This document shows positions 9,701 to 17,147 of a DNA stretch of 64,000 bases, piece by piece. Both the position numbers and the translations under genes were made by a program. The notes under the pieces are model-generated. The model searched no databases, was not told where the DNA came from, and worked only from the letters and a program-made list of their open reading frames with translations. Origin of the DNA: Butyrivibrio sp. Su6 (GTDB lineage Bacteria; Bacillota; Clostridia; Lachnospirales; Lachnospiraceae); assembly GCF_900108105.1 (NCBI RefSeq), contig NZ_FNUR01000014.1, positions 1-64,000 on the forward strand, read 5' to 3'. The stretch's first letter is position 1. Each line of letters starts with the position of its first letter.

Positions 9701-10458
9701 CCTGTTTTGATGAACAGTTATCACATAGACTAAAGGCTAAGTTTGAAGCAAAATATGCCCACGAGGACTTAAGAGGTCTTTTTACCAAGACTACTGTGAC
9801 AGAATTAAAGAGCAAGAAATTGCATGAGGAAGGTGAAGTATTTACCAGGGAGATAAGTTATGAAGAGCCTGAAGTGAAAAATGACAGCGCTTCTTCTAAA
9901 GATATTCTCTTCGGTGCAGAGAGGGGAACCGCATACCATAGAGTGATGGAGCTTTTGGATGAACCTATCTATGGGGATGAAAGTCTTTTTGCCAAAGCTA
10001 AAGATGAGATTGCATCTGCAGTAAAAGAGTGGATAATACAAAAAGAAAAGCTAAAAGTGATACCACCTGAGTATTCAAAGTCGATCAAAGCCACTGATAT
10101 TGCTACTTTCCTGGAGACGAGCCTTGGAAAAAGAATGGGAGCGGCTTTTAGAAACGGCGCGCTCATGCGTGAGAAGCCCTTTATGATGGGGATTCCTTCA
10201 AAAGAGCTTGATGCAAAATTCCCGGATGAAGAAATGGTGCTTATTCAGGGTATCATCGACGCGTTCTTTATCGAAGATGGAGAGATTGTGCTCCTTGATT
10301 ATAAGACAGACCATGTAAAGCGTGATTCTGAGCTTGTTTCAAGATATAAAGTACAGCTCGATTATTATAAAAGGGCCATAGAGGCATCCACAGGTATGAA
10401 GGTAAAAGAAGTGTATATTTATTCTTTTTGCCTTGGAAAAGAAATAAGGATGAAGTGA
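6778..10458 (+). CDS. addA: ATP-dependent helicase/nuclease subunit A (AddA/RexA)
   Basis: This is a UvrD-family helicase with a C-terminal nuclease, 1226 residues, full length. Motifs in order: Walker A AAAGSGKT (about residues 23-30), VVTFTKAAA, LIDEYQDSN (motif II), GDVKQSIYKFR, MTIHKSKGLEFP and VLYVALTRAKEKL. The nuclease domain has GTAYHRVMELL near residue 1045 and GIIDAFF...LLDYKTDHV near 1160-1176, with the expected D-x-K core. With AddB it forms the Chi-regulated recombination nuclease. A GAAGG ribosome site precedes the ATG. hflX begins 8 bp after the stop, so the genes are probably one transcript. Confidence 0.95.
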   Translation: MGVTFTEEQQAVIDARKSNILVSAAAGSGKTAVLVERIIQMISSDVDIDHLLVVTFTKAAASQMKEKITLAIQKKLEEEPDNKHLQKQETLIHNAQITTIDSFCQYVIRNNFNHIGLDPSFRVGDEGELKLLMEDVMQDLLEEEYALAKEGQNEDFVYCMNYFGTGSSDKKVEEYIYQLYRFSESMPWPMDWLDERAGDYLVEGENFDELSWVKDCIAYIKSSLQESVDKMSAAIRICEEPDGPYMYGDLLEQEKDSIYAALGYNTYNELFDRVRGISFGRLPGKKDDSVSPDKKDYVQKVRNGVKDEIKKLTENYLALTADVIAGQMKLCDRAVRELCRLTKEFKKRFDDKKREKQMIDFSDMEHFALQILVDHPGDTPSAVALEYRDYYREVLIDEYQDSNNVQEMMLKAISGDDVTKSERFMVGDVKQSIYKFRLARPEIFMEKLGTYSKDASSKDRRIDLHKNFRSRKEVLEITNYIFKKIMGKDLGGVEYDKDAELVTGAEYESPAFDMSPELIMIDGAPTGDVSNPEVDIDSYDTKEKEALAISIRIKELMKEDPKLRFKDIVILLRSNAGWDDAFKSVLEAQGIPAYIESKSGYFETSEISTMLNLLTIIDNPLQDIPLVGVMHSPIGGFTDEELSEYRIAIGLDDSFYQGLIELVDNDREKYPKLAEFTDFLQELREMSVYTPVHELLQYIIRKTGYDKYISALPSGSQRKANLDQLLSRALSFEKSSFKGLFHFIRYIEHLKIAMVDYGEAGIIDENADVVRIMTIHKSKGLEFPVVFVAGLSKKFNRMDTKGDLIADIDLGIGVKCIDTELRVRYDTLKRLIIADKMEKDSLGEELRVLYVALTRAKEKLIMTASCKSLNDKLEGVIRNIPVIAGNDLLPYSMRTSADSYLDIILPSVIRHPSVGKLLDKLGIAKENYLPFVDKDAGNIAFEFKSMNDTELSDALGNENVKGAMRLENLKGDIDACFDEQLSHRLKAKFEAKYAHEDLRGLFTKTTVTELKSKKLHEEGEVFTREISYEEPEVKNDSASSKDILFGAERGTAYHRVMELLDEPIYGDESLFAKAKDEIASAVKEWIIQKEKLKVIPPEYSKSIKATDIATFLETSLGKRMGAAFRNGALMREKPFMMGIPSKELDAKFPDEEMVLIQGIIDAFFIEDGEIVLLDYKTDHVKRDSELVSRYKVQLDYYKRAIEASTGMKVKEVYIYSFCLGKEIRMK

Positions 10459-10466
10459 GGAAGAGA

Positions 10467-11786
10467 ATGTACGAAAACATAAAAGAAGAAAAGAAAGTAA
10501 GAGCAATTCTTGTAGGCCTTGATCAGGGCGGAAATGACCTTGATCTTGAGAGGTCAATGGATGAGTTAAAAGAGCTTACAAGAGCTATAGATATTGAAGT
10601 TGCGTGCACTGTTACGCAGTCTCTTCCGAATCCGGACAGAAGTACTTATATTGGTAGCGGAAAAGTTGAGGAAATACGTAATTCCCTGGATGTTTTTGAA
10701 GCGGATATCATTATATTCAATGACACATTATCCCCAATGCAGATAAGAAACCTTGAAAAGGCTCTTGATACAGAGGTTATAGACAGAACGGGGCTTATCC
10801 TGCAGATTTTTGCCAAGCGTGCCAAGACCAAAGAAGCCAGGCAGCAGGTAGAATACGCCCAGCTCCAATATATGCTTCCAAGACTTGCACATATGAGAAC
10901 CTCCCTTTCAAGGCAGGGAGGTGGCAGCGGAAGACTCTCCAATAAGGGATCTGGTGAAAAACAGCTTGAGCTGGACAGAAGGCGTATTGAGCACCGAATG
11001 GCTGAACTTAGAAGAGATTTAACTGCTATTGAAAAAGAGCGTGACACTCAGAGAGGAAGGCGCCTACGATCGGGACTTCCCAGAATATCTCTGGTTGGAT
11101 ATACCAATGCCGGTAAGTCCACAATAATGAATAACCTTCTAAGGCTTTATGGCGGCGAAGGGTTTGATGAGAAGCAGGTTTTGGAAAAAGATATGCTTTT
11201 TGCCACACTTGATACCTCTGTAAGAAAGATTTCTGCGCCGGGACACAGACCATTTCTTCTTTCAGATACCGTCGGTTTTATCAGTGAACTTCCACATGCA
11301 CTGGTAAAAGCATTCAGGTCAACTCTCGAAGAGGCTAAGTACGCAGATCTGCTCCTTCAGGTAATAGATTTTTCGGATCCTGAATATCGTTATCATATGG
11401 ATGTGACAAAAGAAACACTGGCTGAGATAGGTGCCGGAGATATACCTGTTATCTATGTTTTTAACAAATCTGATGTGGTACAGGATGAGCAGGAGCAAAG
11501 CGGACAGCTTGTCATGCCGGTGCCAAGATCCATGGATGACAGAATATATATTTCAGCAAGGGAAGATGAAAGTCTGAACACTCTTATTGAGCTTATAGAA
11601 AAGAAACTCAGTGAGAATGAGAATGACTGTGAACTGCTTATTCCTTATTCTGAGGGCGGGATACTTAGTCTTTTAACAGGAAAAGGTGTTGTAAAGAATT
11701 CTGAATATCTTGAAGAGGGCATAAAAATCGTCGCTACCTTAGGCAGCGACGACTATAACAGATATAATGCCTATATTATAGAGTAG
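10467..11786 (+). CDS. hflX: GTPase HflX
   Basis: HflX is a ribosome-associated GTPase that splits stalled or stressed 70S ribosomes. The 439-residue protein has the N-terminal glycine-rich domain (GSGKVEEI, SRQGGGSGRLS), then the G domain: G1 GYTNAGKST near residue 211, G3 DTVGFISELP, G4 NKSD. I chose the ATG at 10467, preceded by GAGGAAGAG; an upstream in-frame start overlaps addA. Its 3' end overlaps the convergent thiT gene by 11 bp. A hairpin (CGTCGCT...AGCGACG, about 11729-11751) lies inside the last codons and may help termination. Confidence 0.93.
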   Translation: MYENIKEEKKVRAILVGLDQGGNDLDLERSMDELKELTRAIDIEVACTVTQSLPNPDRSTYIGSGKVEEIRNSLDVFEADIIIFNDTLSPMQIRNLEKALDTEVIDRTGLILQIFAKRAKTKEARQQVEYAQLQYMLPRLAHMRTSLSRQGGGSGRLSNKGSGEKQLELDRRRIEHRMAELRRDLTAIEKERDTQRGRRLRSGLPRISLVGYTNAGKSTIMNNLLRLYGGEGFDEKQVLEKDMLFATLDTSVRKISAPGHRPFLLSDTVGFISELPHALVKAFRSTLEEAKYADLLLQVIDFSDPEYRYHMDVTKETLAEIGAGDIPVIYVFNKSDVVQDEQEQSGQLVMPVPRSMDDRIYISAREDESLNTLIELIEKKLSENENDCELLIPYSEGGILSLLTGKGVVKNSEYLEEGIKIVATLGSDDYNRYNAYIIE

Positions 11787-12468
11787 CTTCTTTTCTGACG
11801 CTGTAGTCTGTGGCTTCATGTTTGAGCCTGTTAAGACCGGTTCTTACTACAGGAATCATGAGAACTGCAAGTGTAAGTAAAGCCTCAAGTCCTAAATATG
11901 CTGCATTGTAAAGAAGAGAATAAATTATAGGTGACATACCTTCCGGAGCATAGTCTGCAAAGAATACAACGCCGGATAGGAAAGAAAAGAAATATCTGCC
12001 GAGAACACCTACAATATATCCCTTATACATGTCGTATTTTTCATTATGGAAAAATCCTGCCAGACCAAGTGCTGCAAAAGCGAGGATATAATCGCATATG
12101 AGCTGAGGAACACTTACGATATAGGGGTTGCTTATCATCTGAAGAAGTCCATATGCAAAGGCTGCTGCGAGACTTACTCGTGGTCCATATACATATCCGA
12201 TGTATGTGATGAAGAACATACTGAATACTGTGACAGAGCCTCCCATTGGTGCTCTGAAAAGCTTTATATTAGATAATACGAAAGCAAGAGCAATGCAAAG
12301 AGCTGATGTGGTGAGCTGTCTGATACTGATCCTGCCCTTTCCATCTCTGTTAACAAGGTAGCTCACTGCAAGAAGTGCTGCAACCATAAGAGCTATAAAT
12401 AAAATGTAACCGCCGGTAGTGATGCTGTAAACTCCTTCACCACTGACATCCTGTAAAAATAAATCCAT
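11776..12468 (-). CDS. thiT: Thiamine ECF transporter substrate-binding S-component ThiT
   Basis: This is a hydrophobic 230-residue protein with about six membrane segments. It matches ThiT: KLFRAPMGGSVTVFSM, YGPRVSLAAAFAYGLLQ and CDYILAFAALGLAG are the family's most conserved stretches and form the thiamine site. It would capture thiamine and work with the shared EcfA/EcfT energising module, which is not in this window. The TPP riboswitch directly upstream independently confirms the substrate. The N-terminal extension of about 40 residues with one extra hydrophobic segment is longer than in the Lactococcus protein. Translation uses GGGAGG inside the expression hairpin at 12469-12511. Confidence 0.93.
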   Translation of the reverse strand: MDLFLQDVSGEGVYSITTGGYILFIALMVAALLAVSYLVNRDGKGRISIRQLTTSALCIALAFVLSNIKLFRAPMGGSVTVFSMFFITYIGYVYGPRVSLAAAFAYGLLQMISNPYIVSVPQLICDYILAFAALGLAGFFHNEKYDMYKGYIVGVLGRYFFSFLSGVVFFADYAPEGMSPIIYSLLYNAAYLGLEALLTLAVLMIPVVRTGLNRLKHEATDYSVRKEATL

Positions 12469-12511
12469 AAAAAAGACCTCCCTTTGATTAATACCAAATC
12501 AAGAGGAGGTT
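12469..12511 (-). terminator. Riboswitch expression platform: terminator hairpin that also contains the thiT ribosome site
   Basis: On the minus strand ACCTCCTCTTGATT pairs with AATCAAAGGGAGGT (one mismatch) and is followed by CTTTTTT and then directly the thiT ATG. The downstream arm holds the GGGAGG ribosome site. The same hairpin could therefore stop transcription and hide the ribosome site when TPP is bound. Confidence 0.8.
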
Positions 12512-12561
12512 AATTTTTTCATTTAAAGATGATATATCTTCGCACGAAAAAAGATATCAAA

Positions 12562-12650
12562 TGCTTCCCTACGCCGGTATTATCCGGTTCAGGTAATAAG
12601 GGTCCGACGAAAAAAAATCGTTCAATCTCAGCATAGCTCCCCTAGCGGTA
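12562..12650 (-). ncRNA. TPP riboswitch (THI element)
   Basis: Read on the minus strand this contains the thi-box landmarks in order: GGGGAGC, CTGAGA, GACCC, ACCTGAACCGG, ATAATACCGGCGTAGGGAAG. The variable P3 region is a short A/T-rich stem-loop (CGATTTTTTTTCG). It lies 50 bp upstream of the thiT expression hairpin and would shut off thiT when thiamine pyrophosphate is abundant. Confidence 0.96.
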
Positions 12651-12671
12651 TTATTTTGTTTTGCAATTCAT

Positions 12672-12700
12672 ATTAAACGCTTCTGCCCGTGATTTGTCAA
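12672..12700 (-). promoter_or_regulatory. Predicted promoter of the TPP riboswitch-thiT transcript
   Basis: On the minus strand TTGACA (12695-12700) is followed after 17 bp by TTTAAT (12672-12677). The perfect -35 and correct spacing, 20 bp ahead of the riboswitch, make this a good sigma-A promoter. Confidence 0.7.
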
Positions 12701-12812
12701 TAACCATAGGTAATCATGGAAAAAACGTATTTATATGATATTTTTTTCTTGCATAAAAATAAAAAAAGTAATTTAATCTATTTATATATGCTATAAAAAT
12801 TGGAGGAGAATT

Positions 12813-13823
12813 ATGGAAAATTTAAAGATTCCGAGTGGCTATGTGTCAGCGCTTGATCTGCACGATACACAGGTTGCCATCAAGACAGTTAAAGATTTCT
12901 TTCAGGGGATGCTTTCCACAAGGCTCAATCTTCAGAGAGTTACAGCCCCCTTATTTGTTACACCTGAGTCAGGTCTTAATGACAATCTTAATGGTGTAGA
13001 GAGACCAGTTTCTTTTGATATCCTTCATCAGGACGGTCGCAATGCAGAGATAGTTCATTCTCTTGCTAAGTGGAAAAGATATGCCCTTAAAAAATACGGT
13101 TTTAACGTAGGTGAGGGCTTATATACAGATATGAACGCCGTAAGACGTGATGAGGTTCCTGATAATATTCACTCCATTTTTGTAGATCAGTGGGATTGGG
13201 AAAAAGTTATTACTAAAGAGGACAGAAATGAAGAATTCCTCAAGGAAACAGTAAGGAACGTATATAAGGTTCTTCGTAAGACTGAGAAGTTTATGTCCAT
13301 TCAGTATGATTACATTGAAGAGATTCTTCCTGAGGAGATCTTTTTTATCACAACTCAGGAGCTTGAGGAAATGTTCCCTGAGTACACACCAAAGGAACGC
13401 GAATACTACATTGCTAAGGCTAAGGGCGCTGTATGTATCATGAAGATCGGTGATCTCTTACCTTCAGGTGAAAGACACGACGGTAGAGCTCCTGACTATG
13501 ATGATTGGGAACTCAATGCTGATATCATCGTATATTATCCTGTTCTTGACATTGCTCTTGAGCTTTCAAGCATGGGTATCCGTGTAGATGAAAACTCACT
13601 TAAGTCACAGCTTAAGAAAGCAGGCTGCGAGGAGAGAGCTCAGCTTCCATTCCAGAAGGCAATTCTTGATAAAGAGCTTCCTTATACTATTGGAGGCGGA
13701 ATCGGACAGTCCAGAATCTGCATGTTCTTCTTAAGAAAAGCTCACATCGGAGAAGTTCAATGTTCAATCTGGCCAGAAGATATGGTAAAAGAAGCAGTTT
13801 CTAACGGAATTCAGATTCTTTAA
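12813..13823 (+). CDS. asnA: Aspartate--ammonia ligase (asparagine synthetase A)
   Basis: AsnA makes asparagine from aspartate, ammonia and ATP in the cytoplasm. The 336-residue protein is full length and has the class II aminoacyl-tRNA-synthetase-like core of the family: VTAPLFVTPESGLNDNLNG near the N-terminus, HSLAKWKRYAL, GLYTDMNAVRRDE, and the C-terminal TIGGGIGQSRICM glycine-rich motif. The ribosome site is TTGGAGGAG. It is transcribed away from the thiT riboswitch. No T-box or terminator structure was seen in its short leader. Confidence 0.95.
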   Translation: MENLKIPSGYVSALDLHDTQVAIKTVKDFFQGMLSTRLNLQRVTAPLFVTPESGLNDNLNGVERPVSFDILHQDGRNAEIVHSLAKWKRYALKKYGFNVGEGLYTDMNAVRRDEVPDNIHSIFVDQWDWEKVITKEDRNEEFLKETVRNVYKVLRKTEKFMSIQYDYIEEILPEEIFFITTQELEEMFPEYTPKEREYYIAKAKGAVCIMKIGDLLPSGERHDGRAPDYDDWELNADIIVYYPVLDIALELSSMGIRVDENSLKSQLKKAGCEERAQLPFQKAILDKELPYTIGGGIGQSRICMFFLRKAHIGEVQCSIWPEDMVKEAVSNGIQIL

Positions 13824-13908
13824 ACGAATTATTCGCAATTTCTTCACAAAATAGTCACACTTTAACGATATAGTTTTTTAAGTCGCATAAAGAAAGGGGT
13901 GACTATTT

Positions 13909-14148
13909 ATGTTGAGACAGATGATTAGAAAAAATATAAGCTTGCAGCCTTCACAGGTTAAGAACTTTGTGGACACAGCTTCTAAGTGCAACTTTGACGT
14001 GGATATATATTACAACAGGTATGTGGTTGACGCTAAATCAATTTTAGGCGTTCTTGGCCTTGATTTTAATCAGAAGCTTACTGTAGAGTTCAGCGGACAT
14101 AATGCAGAATTTGAGCAGTACCTTGACACTCTTGCAGTTGCAGGCTGA
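13909..14148 (+). CDS. HPr-family protein lacking the phospho-accepting histidine
   Basis: The 79-residue protein has the size and C-terminal half of HPr: DAKSILGVLGLDFNQKLTVEFSG matches the region around the regulatory serine-46. The N-terminal loop that should read like GLHARPA is instead ISLQPSQVKNF, with no histidine, so it cannot accept phosphate from enzyme I. The serine targeted by HPr kinase is kept. A regulatory role, like Crh, is possible but is inference. An AAAGGGGTG ribosome site precedes the ATG and a strong terminator follows, so it is probably monocistronic. Confidence 0.75.
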   Translation: MLRQMIRKNISLQPSQVKNFVDTASKCNFDVDIYYNRYVVDAKSILGVLGLDFNQKLTVEFSGHNAEFEQYLDTLAVAG

Positions 14149-14174
14149 TAAAACAATTTGTTCATTGTAGATTA

Positions 14175-14211
14175 AAAAAGCTCCATGGTATAAAATATCA
14201 TGGAGCTTTTT
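14175..14211 (+). terminator. Intrinsic terminator after the HPr-like gene
   Basis: AAAAAGCTCCATG pairs perfectly with CATGGAGCTTTTT around an 11-nt A/T loop and is followed by T-rich sequence. It separates the HPr-like gene from the helicase gene. Confidence 0.85.
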
Positions 14212-14258
14212 CTTTTTCTAAAAAGCCTGATTTAAATAAGTTTATATACGGAGAGTAT

Positions 14259-16721
14259 ATGAGGATTGAAATATCTGTACGCGGACTTGTTGAATTTATA
14301 CTTCGAAGCGGCGACATAGACAACAGAATACATCAGGCTCCTGCAGATGCAATGCAGGAAGGTGGCCGAATACACAGAATGATACAAAAGAGCATGGGAC
14401 CTGATTATCATGCGGAAGTTCCACTTGAGTATGTACATAGTGCAAATGGCTATGAACTTGTAATATCCGGAAGAGCTGATGGTATTTTAGATAAGTTTTT
14501 TGGAAAACCCGGAGCATATGATGCTCAGGAGTCTTTTATTGAGAAAAATTCTGCTTTGCCACTGATAGATGAGATCAAGGGCACCTACAGGGACCTGAAT
14601 CACTTAAAGGAACCTGTTTTGGTCCATCTTGCCCAGGCTAAATGCTATGCTGCCATATATTCAAGGCAGATAAAATGCCCTGAGATAAAGGTCAGAATGA
14701 GTTATTGCAACATAGACTCGGAGGAAATGAAGTATTTTGACTATAAGTTTTCTTATAAAGAGATAACCGGGTGGTTTGACGATATTATAAGCAGCTACTT
14801 GAAGTGGTCTGATTTTGAATACAACTGGAGTATAGAAAGAACTGCTTCTCTTAAGAAGGTTGCGTTCCCTTTTCCTTACAGAGACGGGCAAAAAGACCTG
14901 GCAGCAGGCGTATACAGAACTATCATACATGGGAAAAAGCTGTTTTTGGAAGCTCCAACCGGCACGGGAAAGACTATAACCACTGTATTTCCTGCGATCA
15001 AGGCCATGGGCGAGGGCAAGACCAGCAAGATCTTTTACCTGACAGCCAAGTCTATAACAAGGACGGTTCCGGAAGAGGCCTTTAATACCCTGAGAAAAAC
15101 TCAGAATATGAGCCTTAAGACGGTTACTATAACTGCCAGGGATAAGATATGTTTTTTGGAGGATGCCGAGAGAAACTGCAATCCGGTTATATGCCCCTAT
15201 GCAAAAGGACATTATGACAGAATAAATGATGCCATATTTGACTGCCTGACCCACGAGGATTCTTTTGACAGGGAAGTAATCATAGAATATGCCAGAAAGC
15301 ACGAAGTCTGCCCCTTTGAGATGTCTCTTGATATGAGCCTTTGGGCCGATGCTGTAATTTGCGATTACAACTATGTTTTTGATCCCTTTGTATATCTTAG
15401 AAGATTCTTTGCTGATGGGGCAAAGGGGGATTACATCTTTCTTGTGGATGAGACACATAACCTTCTTGACAGAGGAAGGGATATGTACAGTGCGGTTCTT
15501 AGAAAAGAGAATTTTCTTGAGCTTAAGAACACCATAAAAGAGTATCATCCAAGCATTGCAGGACATTTGGATAAATGTAACAAGGTAATGTTGGAGATGA
15601 AAAGAGAATGCGACGGATGTACTAAGCTTACATCGATAGAAAAATTGATCAATCCACTAAACAGGCTGGCAGGGATAATATCCGAGTATTTGGAAAATCA
15701 TTCTGAAGGCCCATGCAGAGATGATATACTGGAGTTTTATTTTGATATATCGAGATTTTTGACAATTTATGACAGAGTGGATGACCACTATGTGATGTAC
15801 AGCGAGTTTTCTGAAGATGGAAGCTTCTTAGTAAGGCTCTACTGTGCAGATCCGTCAAGGAACCTTTCGGAGTGCATGGAGCGAGGCAGATCATCAATAC
15901 TCTTTTCTGCTACGCTTTTGCCTATTCAGTATTATAAAAAGCTCCTCGGCGGAACTGATGAAGATTTTGAGATGTATGCCAAATCTGTTTTTGATCCTGA
16001 CAGACTTGGACTTTTTATTGGAAGTGATGTTACCAGCAGGTACTCCCAAAGGAGCGAGGCGCAGTACATGAATATTGCAGGTTATATCCACAATATTGTA
16101 AGTGCCAGAAGTGGAAATTACCTTATTTTCTTCCCGTCACATCAGTTTTTGGATGAGGTTCTTGCATGCTTCGAGGATAATTTTTTTGATGAGGAGACAA
16201 CAGAGCTTCTTGTTCAGCAGAGCTTTATGAGTGAGGATGCAAGGGAAATGTTTCTCGACAGATTTTCTGCCGGAAATAATTTGGACCTTTCGAAAGTTAT
16301 CCACATGGATATTGATGTTGTTGAGGATAAAAATATCCTTGGATTTTGTGTTATGGGAGGAATCTTCAGTGAGGGCATTGACCTTAAGTATGACAGCCTT
16401 ATCGGGGTAATAGTAGTTGGAACAGGTATACCTCTTGTGTGCAACGAAAGAGAGATATTAAGAGGATACTTTGATGAAAAAGGACTTGATGGTTTTGACT
16501 ATGCCTATAGATTTCCCGGCATGAATAAGGTCCTTCAGGCTTCTGGACGAGTTATCAGAACTGAAGAAGATATGGGCGTTGCGGCGCTTTTGGATGACAG
16601 GTTTATGCAGGGAAGCTACAGAGCTCTTTTCCCACGAGAGTGGAAAGATTATAAGACTGTAACGACCAGTACGGTCAAAAACGCTGTATCGCAGTTCTGG
16701 ACTGGGATTTGCCGCGATTGA
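14259..16721 (+). CDS. XPD/DinG-type ATP-dependent DNA helicase with N-terminal PD-(D/E)XK domain
   Basis: This 820-residue protein is a superfamily 2 iron-sulfur helicase. The N-terminal part contains a nuclease-like core (LIDEIKGTY near residues 101-107 and a following VHLAQAKCYA helix), as in Cas4/RecB-type nucleases. The helicase part has Walker A APTGTGKT near residue 231, cysteine-rich CFLEDAERNC...CPYAKGHY for the Fe-S cluster, a DETH box near 397 (LVDETHNLLD) and motif VI QASGRVIRTEED near 760. It probably acts in DNA repair. GGAGAGT precedes the ATG. It is monocistronic and is followed by a long intergenic region. Confidence 0.9.
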   Translation: MRIEISVRGLVEFILRSGDIDNRIHQAPADAMQEGGRIHRMIQKSMGPDYHAEVPLEYVHSANGYELVISGRADGILDKFFGKPGAYDAQESFIEKNSALPLIDEIKGTYRDLNHLKEPVLVHLAQAKCYAAIYSRQIKCPEIKVRMSYCNIDSEEMKYFDYKFSYKEITGWFDDIISSYLKWSDFEYNWSIERTASLKKVAFPFPYRDGQKDLAAGVYRTIIHGKKLFLEAPTGTGKTITTVFPAIKAMGEGKTSKIFYLTAKSITRTVPEEAFNTLRKTQNMSLKTVTITARDKICFLEDAERNCNPVICPYAKGHYDRINDAIFDCLTHEDSFDREVIIEYARKHEVCPFEMSLDMSLWADAVICDYNYVFDPFVYLRRFFADGAKGDYIFLVDETHNLLDRGRDMYSAVLRKENFLELKNTIKEYHPSIAGHLDKCNKVMLEMKRECDGCTKLTSIEKLINPLNRLAGIISEYLENHSEGPCRDDILEFYFDISRFLTIYDRVDDHYVMYSEFSEDGSFLVRLYCADPSRNLSECMERGRSSILFSATLLPIQYYKKLLGGTDEDFEMYAKSVFDPDRLGLFIGSDVTSRYSQRSEAQYMNIAGYIHNIVSARSGNYLIFFPSHQFLDEVLACFEDNFFDEETTELLVQQSFMSEDAREMFLDRFSAGNNLDLSKVIHMDIDVVEDKNILGFCVMGGIFSEGIDLKYDSLIGVIVVGTGIPLVCNEREILRGYFDEKGLDGFDYAYRFPGMNKVLQASGRVIRTEEDMGVAALLDDRFMQGSYRALFPREWKDYKTVTTSTVKNAVSQFWTGICRD

Positions 16722-16880
16722 GCTATTGGTTTTGGAAGGAAATCATAGAAAGAAAACAACAGGGTTAACATAATAATAAAATCTGCAAAAATATGTAAAC
16801 CAAACAAATGTTTAAATTGTATCAATTGGATGTTCAATTTGACGTTTTTATAGAAAAATGATACAGAGTTTACCGATAAG

Positions 16881-16894
16881 TGACGTGTGCGTCA
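16881..16894. promoter_or_regulatory. Inverted repeat TGACGTGTGCGTCA (distal operator candidate)
   Basis: TGACG and CGTCA flank four bases. The element and its flank (TGACRYGTRYGTCATGT) recur at 17058-17071, so both may bind the same protein. Their centres are 177 bp apart. Confidence 0.5.
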
Positions 16895-16903
16895 TGTGGA
16901 TAA
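16895..16903 (-). promoter_or_regulatory. Isolated DnaA box TTATCCACA
   Basis: The minus strand reads TTATCCACA, a perfect 9-bp DnaA-box consensus, directly beside the first inverted repeat. It is single, so it does not suggest an origin. It could be fortuitous or a DnaA-responsive promoter element. Confidence 0.35.
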
Positions 16904-17057
16904 CTCTGTGGAAACTGGGGATTAGTCGAAATATAGTATTAAAGATACCGCTAAAATAGGCGCTTTAAATAGTGTGTAAAAATATAACACTATGGTGTGT
17001 AAAAACGAGCATGTGACTAATGCGGTCAACGACTATATGTAAACCATATATTGTAGT

Positions 17058-17071
17058 TGACACGTATGTCA
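17058..17071. promoter_or_regulatory. Inverted repeat TGACACGTATGTCA (proximal operator candidate)
   Basis: TGACA and TGTCA surround CGTA, ending two bases before the -35 hexamer at 17074. Binding here would touch RNA polymerase directly. It shares consensus with 16881-16894. Confidence 0.5.
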
Positions 17072-17073
17072 TG

Positions 17074-17102
17074 TTGCTAGCGCCCTTACGATGTTGTATA
17101 CT
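17074..17102 (+). promoter_or_regulatory. Predicted promoter of the TPR-GGDEF gene
   Basis: TTGCTA (17074-17079) and TATACT (17097-17102) are separated by 17 bp, 45 bp upstream of the ATG. This promoter may also serve valS and folC, because no terminator or other strong promoter was seen before them. Confidence 0.6.
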
Positions 17103-17147
17103 GACTCTAGTTTTTTTATGGCTCTTATGCTAATTTGAGGTACCACG

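Larger units (their letters stand above)
16722..17147 (+). promoter_or_regulatory. 425-bp intergenic region dense in dyads, upstream of a TPR-diguanylate cyclase gene
   Basis: No gene is visible. It contains two related 14-bp inverted repeats (16881-16894 and 17058-17071), outer arms ACAGAGTT/AACTCTGT (16863-16870, 16902-16909) around the first, a direct repeat GTGTGTAAAAA at 16972 and 16995, a GTCAAC...GTTGAC dyad (17025-17030, 17056-17061), one perfect DnaA box and a good promoter. It is listed as a whole because the elements look like one regulatory assembly. Confidence 0.55.

Noticed and set aside
14661-15566. Long antisense open frame (301 codons) inside the helicase gene
   Set aside because: It is fully antisense to well-conserved helicase motifs, has no ribosome site and an unnatural residue composition.
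16895-16903. Chromosomal replication origin
   Set aside because: Only one DnaA box, no AT-rich unwinding cluster with further boxes, and no dnaA/dnaN nearby.
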